Notes under the pieces: model-generated | What the model saw: only the letters and a program-made list of their open reading frames with translations | Database searches by the model: none | What the model was told of the DNA's origin: nothing | Made by a program: the position numbers and the translations under genes | NCBI GenBank assembly: GCA_963921935.1 | Contig: OY998175.1 | Location: 149,225,309-149,289,308 of the forward strand | Origin: Galeruca laticollis | Lineage: Eukaryota; Arthropoda; Insecta; Coleoptera; Chrysomelidae | Direction: 5' to 3' | Length of the DNA stretch: 64,000 nucleotides | Shown here: positions 11,317-20,847 of the stretch, one piece after another | How the letters are laid out: every line of letters starts with the position of its first letter | How positions within the stretch are numbered: the first letter of the stretch is position 1

Positions 11317-11915
11317 TTTGCTGATTAGGCTCAGAAACATCTATCGGATGTCATCTAGAATGTTTCAGGTATATTATTTAGAGGTTCAAGTAATGTCCAT
11401 ACAACATCTAAGAGAATACACTGTATTGTTTTTGAAATGTCGCATTTAGATCATTAATAAGATGTTATTTTACAGACATTGCATTAACATCGACAAGATG
11501 TTAAAAGGCATTTCAGAATGTAACAGAAATGTTGTTTTTAGTTTGTTATGAAGACTTTCTTTTGAGGAACATCTCAGTAATGTAAAAAGGCAGCGCTTTA
11601 ACATCGCTGAGAAGTTAAGTTGAAACATCACAAAAGTTAACAGCCACAAGCTGGGCATAAGCGGTTGTATAGATGTGAATGTGATGAATACAAGAGGAAA
11701 AAAAGGAATAACATTATTACAATGTGATGTTGAATTACCATAACTGTAATATTTATTTGCATAGTGGGTAATTTAATCATTTTCTATCTGTTCTGGGTCC
11801 TTACCTTTTGAAAATCAAATTTTTCTTGATTTTCCTTTCAGATTCTTAGCTTCTCGTTCTAAATTTAGATTTCCTTTCACAGGCATTTTTTTCGAGCTCC
11901 TATTTCGGTAATTAA
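11317..11915. other. Spacer within Tigger-like element 2
   Basis: Repeated short GATGTT/AACATC phrases occur between 11,340 and 11,640 without forming a clear period. The only frame (11,470-11,658, minus) has no family resemblance. Confidence 0.35.
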
Positions 11916-13725
11916 TTAATTCTCATACGGTGACCTTCTTTGATGAGCTTGGTTTAGAAAGCTCTTTTTCCGAAGATGTAGTGCAGACAAATCTGTTTTT
12001 TCTATAGTCATATCGGAATTTGATGGTCCTGCAATTTCAACTGCTCCCATATGAATAATGGGAAGTAGAACAGCATCTGAATTCTCATTTGCCATCGTAT
12101 CAGTAGTTTCAACAGGTTGATCCATCGGAAAAATCCCTGTCGTTCTGAATCCATTAACTGCAGTCTCCATGACTGCCGGTTTTTGTAAAAGCAGTGCCGA
12201 AAAGTTTTCCTACCTGTCTGATAGTTATGACCTTTCCAGGATTCATTTGCATTCACTTTCTACACTCTTCAGAATAATAATTGCTAACTGGAGATGAGAA
12301 GGCAGCATCTACAGGCTGCATCCTATCAGTGCAGTGTGGAGGGAAGCATAATAGAATGACGTGATTTTTCCTTGCCGCCTTCTATAAGCTCCAAAGATTT
12401 GGTATAGGTTGCGTGCGTGCCGATCTAAAAGTAGAAGAACTGGATCTTCTCCTGTTGGCTTGGTAATTGTCGTAGCATAATTTGATTTAGTAAAAGAATT
12501 TTGTGTGGAGGATTTGGCAACGTCGCTATGAGTAACTTTTATCAGATATACAATAAAACGAAGAAGTTAATTAGGGTCGGAGTGAATCGGTCCTGATATC
12601 TAGTTCGCAATACCTATTGTTCGTTAATAATATGTTTTTTTGTTTCGTGAAAAGGTTAATTTGGCCTTACGGAGTGCTTTCGGTCTAGTAATTCATTTCT
12701 ACAAGTGTGATGTTTTCTTCATTTCTCCCTTCCATTTCTAAAGTCATTTCCAGCACGAAAGACATCGAGAAAAAACGAACTTCGATGTGAAGGTAAGACT
12801 TAAATATTTCTCACGGAATATTATCGGGATGTTCAAGAAATGAAACTAAAACAGTAATGAAGCGGTCAAAGCACTTTATAAATATATCCTTTTGCATCCA
12901 ACCACTTTCGTGATATTAGGCTGAAGTCCCTGGTGGTGTACCTTCAAATAACTCTTGACTGGCTTTCTTTCGAGGAAATACAAATATGATGGCCATATAA
13001 TTCCCTGCGGCACTCATACAAGTTGCTGCTGTAACCAAAGTTCCTCACTCCCCCGAATCCACACTTCTAACCTGACGTTTACCACGCAGGGCGAGAACTT
13101 TCGATTGCTTCTTTGGAACAGTCGTCACAAAGGTTTCATCCACATTTTAGATTCTTTCTGGTGAAAACTGGTATTTGGCGGATAATCTTTCTAATAAATC
13201 AAAGAAATTGTTCACAACTGGTCTATTAAAACCCATTGCTCGACAACGGGATGTGGCTTCTGGCGATCTAAGCCTCAGTTCAGGATTACGCTTAAGAAAT
13301 TAGTATAGCCAACACTTTTCAGCCATATGTTTGCCTCTGTTGAAATTGTGCGGTAGGTTATTCCGCTCTGCAAGTTCAAATGCAAGGCTTCGTACTCCCC
13401 TTAATGTTAGTCCGAAAAATTCTATTTTCCATTAGAAGAGCATAATCTACAAGTTCTTTTCCTGCCTTGAGTTAAACACTGGTTCACTAATTTAATGAAC
13501 CTGCAATCCGTTTTCAAATAATAGACACAGCAGTATTAAAATATTATTATACCTTTCTTGCTTGCATCGAAATAGTTGTACCTGATTTAGCTTTCATGAC
13601 GCAATTCTTCAATGTGGTCTGGGGTACTGAATATGCCTTGGAAACTTTAAAATAGCCCATGTTCCCATTTATCACCTCTTGCATTGCAAAGTGCATGCTC
13701 TCTTCCGACCAAGACTGGCAGTTTG
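11916..13725 (-). pseudogene. Tigger-like transposase (psq HTH plus DDE_1), multiple in-frame stops
   Basis: Read from 13,725 downward, the N-terminus is a psq-type helix-turn-helix (SWSEESMHFAMQEV, then KVSKAYSVPQTTLKN). A putative 52-bp GT-AG intron follows near 13,550-13,501. Next come the CENP-B-type DNA-binding segment (FELAERNNLPHNFNRG, FLKRNPELRLRSPEATS), the first catalytic aspartate in NVDETFVTTVP, then TCMSAAGNYMAIIFVFPRKK, the HESGWM motif and LLLLDRHATY with the second aspartate where the family has D-(G/N)-H. After a degraded LxPxD segment the tail is NGFRTTGIFPMDQP. Stops replace codons in LY*FLKRN, RI*NVDE, GE*GTL and SA*YHESGW. About 320 bp of unrelated DNA (about 12,491-12,810) interrupts the frame between the HESGW-containing half and the DRH motif. 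Confidence 0.85.
12491..12810. other. Unidentified insert within the Tigger-like transposase
   Basis: Transposase similarity stops after SFLEHPDNIP (about 12,815) and resumes with PVLLLLDRHA (about 12,440), segments that are nearly adjacent in the family. The intervening DNA has no recognisable coding or terminal repeats. Confidence 0.45.
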
Positions 13726-14150
13726 TGAGAAATGTATAAATTTGATAAAATGGGGTACCTCATTTTATAAAACCATCTAGTACACCATTTCATTGCGCTG
13801 GTACAATATTCAAAAAATATGTTGTAACTCTGCTAAAATGTATAGTTTCCTTCTACAAGATATATCAATACATCGCTTAATAAGTAATTAAACCCATAGT
13901 TATTTACCTGAGCTTATATTGTTAACGATTTCAGAGTCCTCACAAAAACTATTCACCATGAAATTTTAATAAATCGTCCGCAAACATAACTAACGTCTGC
14001 AAAATCTGGAAAAAAGATACTATTGATTTACCTATCTCTAAGCAACTAAATAGAATCATGCCCAACGTGGTTGACCACTTCTACTTGCTAATGGTCGAAA
14101 GTGGTGGTACCCCATCTTATCCGATTACCCCATTTTATGCAACTCTCCCC

Positions 14151-14532
14151 TACATTTAGTAAAGGTTGTTTTACATGTGGAAGTACTCGGCACATTCAAT
14201 TATATTGTCCGAAGAGAAAACAAAGCAGTTCAAGAGGTACAAGAGGCCGATTAAATACAGAATGCAATATTCTACTTATAGAAATGATAATACTAGATAG
14301 AGGCAAGGAAAATATAAATGATAAAAAGCAATGAGCGAATACTGCTGAAGAACGAAATGAAAAACTGTATGCAGCTAATATATGTAGTGAACATAGAGAC
14401 AGAGTGTCCTTTATTCTTGATTTTGGAGCTAGTGATCATATTGAGAAAAAAAATTTGAAAAAATATATGCATGAAATAAGACAACTTCCAAATTTGGTGG
14501 AAATCCACATAGCTAATAGTAATGAAAGATAA
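14151..14532 (+). pseudogene. gag-pol: Ty1/copia Gag zinc knuckle and protease
   Basis: One frame carries CFTCGSTRHIQLYC, a perfect C-x2-C-x4-H-x4-C nucleocapsid knuckle (about 14,167-14,210). After a single stop at 14,332 it continues in the same frame to SFILDFGASDHIEKKNL, the copia aspartic protease motif (family form LDSGASDH; here the S is F), and HIANSNE. It ends at a stop at 14,530. It lacks the Gag core, which appears at 7,090-7,367 in the same orientation. The frame conservation across knuckle and protease shows a fused gag-pol as in copia. Confidence 0.8.
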
Positions 14533-14960
14533 TAACATCATAGTAGAGAGAGATGTAACGACACTTTGATTTAAAATGAGAGAAGAAAAGTGGACTGCAT
14601 GTTAATACTTGTGGAAATGGAAACTGTCAAATAACAAAAATTAAGAATTTGTGAAATGTATGAAATTAGGGCATGTTTGCCAAAACTTGAAAAGAGCTGA
14701 AACTGAATGTTCACCTTATCTTGAGGGAATGGAAAGATGAATACATTTACCAGCAAACGAAAGCCGCACCAAAAACTTGTACATAGTGACATATGACCTA
14801 TGAATCCATATATTTTTGGTGTTGGAAATAGTAGGAGAATTAAAGTAACTTTCTCTGTTTTGGGTAGTAAAAATCCTGAGACAGAAAAATGAAGCTGAAG
14901 ATTATTTTAAAGAATACATACAAGAGTTAGAGAGACAGTTCAACAAGTAGTTGATAGAAC
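14533..14960 (+). pseudogene. Probable decayed copia integrase N-terminal region
   Basis: Fragments in shifting frames read LPANESRTKNL, then a GPMNP-like segment (near 14,800) and a stretch resembling the copia (V/I)HSD(I/V)xGPM...F(V)xFIDD region. An acidic/basic tail (DYFKEYIQELERQF) follows. No intact DDE residues are visible, and sequence beyond about 14,960 has no reverse transcriptase. Position directly after the copia protease is the main support. Confidence 0.45.
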
Positions 14961-16636
14961 TAATAATACATTTTTAACAGCACCGTAGCAACTTATGCCA
15001 GTTATTTGTTTTAAGATGACATTTCGACAAAAATGTGGCTGTATATTACGGATGCCGCTCAGAAATTGTTTGTGGTTTAATCACGTAGACTTGAGATTTG
15101 AAAAAAATCAAAAAAGAAATCCCACGGCATTGTTTCGTGCGCGGCGTTGGAGGTGACGGTATCTGCTGGAACCACATGTCGTTCAGATTCATAACATCTT
15201 AATATATTACAAGAAGTGCCTTTCATGAATTGACTCGAACAACAAAATCGCATGTGGATTAAGCTACTGTACTACAGTTGCACGCATGAAATTTCTATTT
15301 TTCATAGAGGTTCCACCTTACAAAACCAGCAGAAAATCCAACGGCAGCAGCATGTTGTCTAGCAAAGCACCTAGGAGATCGCAAGACAATAAGAGTCCAG
15401 GTTCCTCATTTTCCACATCACCAGTTTCCCTGAAGATTTTTACCTATGAAACTGTTGACCTGAAACAACATATTGAAATGGACACGAAATGGACACGAAA
15501 TTCACGTTGCAGTGGCGACTATTATCAAAATACGTGTCGACGTGATATTATCCAAAAGCGACATATAAATATTCGATTCAGTTTCCAACTGTACCTTCCC
15601 TCTCCTGCAGGGCGCCAAATTAAAATAAGCTAGTCTGGCCTACCCTGTATTATCTTCTACATATCACAAACGGCTTCGAATGTTTTGATAAAAACGTTGG
15701 AACTTTCTTGGCCACGTCTCTCGCCTAGCGCTGGACGTGTGACAACACACAGTAGATGAAAAGTAAAGAGTCGTTATTAGATAACACGAATCGGTAGAAA
15801 TAAAATTAGAAAAAAAATGAAAAACAGAGTCGCAGTTGTTACCGTAGATGTAATAACTACATTTTAAGAAAACAGCGCTTAATTGCGAACGAATAGTTTG
15901 CACAAAACCTCGAACTGTGATTGGACGTGCTCGGTTAGCGATGGTTCCATGAAATCATGTCCTTAGCTGATAATGAGACTAATTAGTGGTCTCTGAGATT
16001 GTCGCAATGGGCGCTATTTTCCATATACAAGATGCCGCGTGTCTTCACGCATCAAATTAAACGATATATTCCTGATTAGGTACGTTACCCAGTACCGATA
16101 ATGAACTTTGATATCGCCACCACAGGCCGACACGGTACATTTTTCGCTGCTTCTTTGTTAGAGATGGAATCGATCGTGTCGAATACGCGGAATAGGATCC
16201 CCGTTGGGTATCGTTATAGCTTTTATTAAAGTATTTATTATGTTTTCTATTAGAGGTGGGTTTCCTATTTTTTAACGTTTGCAGTGACTCTTATTGGTAC
16301 AACTATAAATATGTCTATTTAAAATAATTTCTAGAGAGTATACATATCAAAAAATACCTGTGGTAATTATGGAAACGATTTGTATATATGAATAGAATTT
16401 TTGTTATTCACGTGTTTTGAGGTAACGTAGGCAAATAAACGCTAGCCCTAGCCAATCGAAATTTTCAATTTTGTATTATGCTCCATCAAGCGGTTGCAAT
16501 GCACACCATTATGATCCATTAAAAAAGTCTTTGCACCCCGGCTCTCAGTTAGTAGTATTGCATTATTCTGAGAAAAGTAGCCCCTCTCCCTGGGATGACA
16601 ATTTGTAAAAAATATATACTGCAGCGGAATCAAATT
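14961..16636. other. Unassigned region, possibly single-copy
   Basis: No recognisable protein family. The longest frame, 15,286-15,633 (+, 115 codons), is serine/lysine-rich with no motif I can name. The part from about 15,900 to 16,260 is less AT-rich and contains several CpGs, unlike its surroundings. I see no tRNA or rRNA and no terminal repeats. Confidence 0.35.
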
Positions 16637-17304
16637 CTAATGCACTCATATCCACAACAAAAAAAAGCACGCCCCCTCCTACTCAGTTGAATCTCAATAT
16701 ACAAAGTAAAATTTACCAAAAATGCATATCATGCGCTATCCTGCATTTCCCGAAATTCATCTGTATCACCCTCCATTCCTCCCCTACATTCCTTTTCACA
16801 CGTACTGATCACCACTCCCTCCTGTTTGGCCAAACTCGTCCACTCTGACGGGTTCAGAGTAGACGAGTTCGTCCCATTTCACCCTCCTCTTTTCCATCAT
16901 CTTCCTTTACTCTCTTACTTCCACTACTACACTCTATCTCCCCGGGCCTATGTCCCTTTATCCCACATACCCTACAAAGAAAAGCTTGCCGACAGTTCCA
17001 TTCTCTCCAGATCCAAAACAACTGCCCTCCTCGCTCTCATCTATAATAGTTACCCTATCTAATCTCCCTTTTCCCCAGCAAAGCTTCCGCTTTTTTCCAT
17101 TCCGCTTCTTACCACCAACATTTTCATCTCCCTTACCATCTTTATGACCATTGTTCCTTTCCCAGTTAACTCTATTTCCTCCTTCACCTTTTCATCTTCC
17201 ATCCACATGTCTATCCCTATCTCTTAATGGTTTTTGTTCCCCTCCTTGCATCTACCGCCTTAGCTCCTGTTAACCTTTCCACCTCCCCCAAAATTCCCCT
17301 CACC

Positions 17305-17853
17305 TCATTCCCCCTCCTTGCCTCTATCACCACTGTTTCTTGAAACCCCGAGTCTGTCTACCCACTCCCCTTTCATCTCCCCCAGCCCCTCCTTGATCCT
17401 CTCAATTCCCTCCTGGTTGATCTCCTCGAAATCTTCCAGGATTACCGCTTCATTCCTGTTCTCCCTTTCCTTTTCTCTATCTGTATAAATTATAACTTTC
17501 TTCGTCCCATCTCTCACCCACGCCACCATCTTCCACAGCACCTCTACCCCTACATGTTCGAGTCTGTGGAGCCCTACGCTGTCCGCGCTACCCGCTTCCC
17601 CAAACAGTCGACTCATCAATTCGAATACCTTTCTCTCATCTCTACAATCTCCCTCCATCCGACAGATGAACTCCTCCGCGTTCACCCTCACCCCTTTCCT
17701 TTCCGTAGTCCGTACCTCTTTTATCCACTCCATTTTCTCACATTTTTCTCCTAACATCGGGTTTATATCCCTAAACATCCTCTGAATCCCCTTCTCCATT
17801 CCACCGTCTTCCTTGATCACACTAAACATTTTAACCTTCTCATCTCCTATCAT
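17305..17853 (-). CDS. Charged 182-codon open frame, ORF1-like, unknown
   Basis: This is the longest intact frame outside the retroelement polymerases. It is rich in E, K, R and G with little P or C. The N-terminal third (MIGDEKVKMFSVIKEDGGME) is followed by a mixed helical region (FELMSRLFGEAGSADSVGLH) and by WKMVAWVRDGTKKVIIYTDR, then a highly acidic/basic tail (EGIERIKEGLGEMKGEW). The composition suits a coiled-coil RNA-binding ORF1 protein of a non-LTR element, and it lies downstream of another lysine/glutamate-rich frame on the same strand. No zinc knuckle or RRM motif is recognisable. It could also be a by-product of the purine-rich strand. Confidence 0.3.
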   Translation of the reverse strand: MIGDEKVKMFSVIKEDGGMEKGIQRMFRDINPMLGEKCEKMEWIKEVRTTERKGVRVNAEEFICRMEGDCRDERKVFELMSRLFGEAGSADSVGLHRLEHVGVEVLWKMVAWVRDGTKKVIIYTDREKERENRNEAVILEDFEEINQEGIERIKEGLGEMKGEWVDRLGVSRNSGDRGKEGE

Positions 17854-17911
17854 TGGATTTCCCTATTTTATTTCGATTTCTTTCCCCAGTTTGCCATCTC
17901 AGACCCTATCT

Positions 17912-18199
17912 CTAACCTCCTTTCACCCTTTCCGATCTCTTTGCCCCTCCTTCCATCGTGTTGGCCCACCATCCCTCCTGTCGTCCGCCTCTTCCCCTCT
18001 CCTCAACCTCACTAATTCCTTGATCCGTCCGTCTGCCGCCGCCGTCTGCTCCTCTAGTCTTTTGACCCTCTTCTCCAGCTGCCTTATCGCCACCTTTCTT
18101 TCTCTCTACGCTCTCCCCCTCCTCCTCCTTTTCAATCTCCACTTTCGCCCTTACTTTCTCCTTCTGCTCCGTATCCGCCATTTCCTTCTTTTTCTTCAT
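17912..18199 (-). CDS. Lysine/glutamate-rich 95-codon open frame upstream of the ORF1-like frame
   Basis: Starts MKKKKEMADTEQKEKVRAKV and continues through EEEGE, GGGRR and RGRGG stretches. Low-complexity charged composition is what any purine-rich strand would give. It may be the N-terminal part of the same protein as the frame at 17,305-17,853, separated by a frameshift and about 60 bp. There is no recognised domain. Confidence 0.2.
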   Translation of the reverse strand: MKKKKEMADTEQKEKVRAKVEIEKEEEGESVERKKGGDKAAGEEGQKTRGADGGGRRTDQGISEVEERGRGGRQEGWWANTMEGGAKRSERVKGG

Positions 18200-19150
18200 C
18201 CATATTTTCCTGTCCTATTTTTATATTCTCTTTATCCATATTCCATCCCACGAGTAGCTAGGGAAAGTAAGTCCACCACAACAGAGCCCATCTTGCGGGG
18301 ATAAGGCTATCATACTCTAGGAGGTAGCAAGGTATCCTAGAGGCACCGTTTCTGACTACGTTTCGTGCAGCCATTCATCCATTGCCACGGTGGCTCACAA
18401 CGAGGATTACGGATTCTTTTATTGAGATTCACTCCTCTAGGCTTTTTTCACGGTTGCCTCCGGACGCAGGTTTTCCCAACGGGCAAGACCACATAGCTGC
18501 CTCCCCTATTTGTGGCCGTGGAATTGAATTGTTGTTTCTTCTTCGGAGGAAGAAGAAAAAAGAGTAGGAAGAAAAGGAAAGAAATCAGAGAAAATAAGTT
18601 TTAAGAGATATATTTGGCGAGTAGGAAATAGAAGAAAGAAGAAACAGTAGATCCAAAGAAAAAGTGAAAAGTCTGTTAAGTATAATGTAAGAAAGAAAGA
18701 AGAGAAGGAAGGAATTGGAAAAGATTTTGGAGGGATAATAAGGTAAGAGGGACATGATAATCCTGCAGGTGATGACTTCACCTCCCCTTGACTGATAGAT
18801 GATCAGAAGAAGCGGGGAGGTCGGCGACGGTGATTTTTGGTATGGTATTCTCCTCTAACCCTTTTGATCCGCGGGCGATTATTCGGAACTACATCGTTCC
18901 TATTCATCACCTATCCTCGAAGTTGGTCGGTCGTGCCTCCCTCACAGCTCTAAGGAGAGCGCAGGAACCAAAACCGACCACTCCTCGTGGAGCCACCCTA
19001 TGAGTCATCGGGGCGCGTTGTGTCGGGTAGGGTAACCCCTCCCCGGAGGCCTGTACGACAGATTTGGGCTGAGCTAAGTCCTGCCTCCATCATACAGCTC
19101 CCCGAGGCACGGAGTGGAGTCCACTCCTAATGCACTCTTATGCACCACCA

Positions 19151-20540
19151 ACGAAAACAAAATCTTCCTTTACGCAAATATAAAATAGTATATTCTATAC
19201 CAAGGGTGGAATAAGCAAAATTCTACACGAGTAGAAAGATTTGTTTCCCGAACCGTAGACGAGGGAAACGGGTCAATGAGTGTAGAATTTTGAATTACAC
19301 CCGTGTTTTTAGCTGTACTACTTCTACGACTATCAAATAAAAAACAAGACAACCTATATTGAATTGCTAACTCATTAAATTCTGGAGGAATTGTGGAGAA
19401 ATCATCACTGCTGTCAGTATCAGACACTAAAAGCGTATAAAGATATGTAATCGCTATTATTCATATAAAATTATATGAATATATTACTTTTCATGCAGTA
19501 TTATCAATTTTAATCTAGAATTTAAAAAAATAAATAAACAATGTTGACAATCGACATTTTTGATAGTTGACAATTATTGGCAAAAAGCGTTTTCTATTAA
19601 TACTGAACGACCATATGTCTCCACTACTTCTACGGAACACGCATATTTTCTCTTTGCGTCAAATAAATCGTGACATTTAGAGTGCGCCACAAGTATTCAT
19701 TCCATACCAAGGGCGAGAATGAATATCCTTGCCCTAGGGCTAGAATGAAGCTGTTCCATAATCAAAAACCACGTCGGAATATGGAAATTCTATAATAGTT
19801 GAAGAAAAAGTATATTCCTTCCCCTAAGAAACGAAATCGAATTAAATCCACAAGTGTTGGATAATGTAACATAACCTATATTGGTTTTCACAGCTTTGGG
19901 GCCTTCTAGGTTATAATTTCGCAATAGTCCTACAGGTAGCACTATTTTCTCTTCTTAGATGCCATATTCTTCCACTTTTCAACCCGATTTTGCTCCATGT
20001 GTTTTTTTGGAAATTGTAATGGGGGGGGGCAACTTTACTTCAAATAATGAGCTTCAACTAACTAGGGAAAGGGGGGTTTTTGTTACTCATTTTTGGAGAT
20101 TTTATTTCAATAAAAAGTTTATAAATATTTCTTCTATATACAAAGTTGTTTGCTTATTACTCTCATATCTTCAGGATTTTTTGTAGAGACTCGATAACTT
20201 TTTAGAGAGATGAAACCCTAGGCACCATCATGGTTAGCAAGATACGCTTAAGCGTTGTTTATTAGTCGAAATTCTAACTTACATAACTTTTGCTGCTAGT
20301 TTACGAAAATTACTGACAGGACTTTTTTTCAAACGACCGATGAACAGACACTTTCTGTCCTCTCCGGGCTTTTTTTCCACTTTTGCCTTTTGACAATTTT
20401 CCAATTTTTTTGGTTTAGGGGAAGGAATATACTTTTTATATTTAGGGGGAGGGAAGATTTTGTTTTTATTAGTGGCGCATTAGGAGTGGACTCCACTAAT
20501 CTATATTTTTTTCGAAAATTGTCATTGGAGTGGCCAGCTT
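19151..20540. other. Spacer with copies of a dispersed short repeat, no gene
   Basis: Contains GGAAATTGTAATGGGGG at 20,009 and GAAAATTGTCATTGG at 20,514, related to a third copy at 23,135. It also holds GCATTAGGAGTGGACTCCAC at 20,477, the exact inverted complement of 19,114-19,133. An 85-codon frame at 19,170-19,427 (-) and others have no family resemblance. Confidence 0.4.
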
Positions 20541-20542
20541 TA

Positions 20543-20562
20543 TAGATAGATAGATAGATAGA
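20543..20562. repeat. TAGA tetranucleotide run at the non-LTR 3' end
   Basis: Five perfect TAGA copies, positioned directly after the polyadenylation-like AATAAA of the minus-strand element. It therefore reads CTAT on the element's sense strand and marks its 3' terminus. Confidence 0.85.
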
Positions 20563-20847
20563 TGGTTTATTGACCCCATTCACATACATAGTACATTAGA
20601 AGTCAGTGAAAGTAGTACATATGAATACATTTTACCAACTAAAAATATTAAAGATTGTATAGTGTTGTATATGACAAATTTAAAATATAATAAAAATAAT
20701 CGAAAGTAAAAATTTTACATAAATACAGACATACATTTCATAAAGTAAAAATATTGATGAAAATATGACAATTTTAAAATATAAAATAAGTTAAAAAATA
20801 ATAGAAAGTAAAAATTAAATTAAACAAAACAAACAAACATATAAGCA

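Larger units (their letters stand above)
7545..14138 (-). mobile_element. Tigger-like DNA transposon (copy 2), minus strand, inserted in a copia element
   Basis: The left end 7,545-7,580 (CTAAAATCGGGTAGTGG, then ATAAAATGTGGTAC) resembles the inverted right end 14,107-14,138 (ATAAAATGGGGTAATCGG, then AGATGGGGTAC). A further internal ATAAAATGGGGTACCTC lies at about 13,746. Both the main body (11,916-13,725) and the C-terminal tail (7,657-7,944) of a Tigger-like transposase are present on the minus strand in the correct order, separated by about 4 kb that includes a foldback element. Copia Gag lies just to the left and the copia zinc knuckle just to the right. The exact termini and target duplication are not resolved. 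Confidence 0.6.
16637..19150 (-). mobile_element. GC-richer, strand-asymmetric insert, possibly 5' part of a non-LTR retrotransposon
   Basis: The block is bordered by near-repeats: CTAATGCACTCATATCCAC at 16,637 and CTAATGCACTCTTATGCAC at 19,127 (17 of 19 identical), possibly a target-site duplication. Between about 16,650 and 18,250 the plus strand is strongly pyrimidine-rich; after about 18,540 it becomes purine-rich. The right part (18,780-19,130) is GC-rich with several short inverted phrases, resembling a structured 5' UTR when read on the minus strand. No reverse transcriptase, endonuclease or transposase motif is visible, so the assignment is tentative. Confidence 0.35.

Noticed and set aside
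18780..19130. rRNA or tRNA gene in the GC-rich stretch
   Set aside because: No cloverleaf with a TTC loop and acceptor stem, and no rRNA core phrase I recognise; GC content alone is not evidence.
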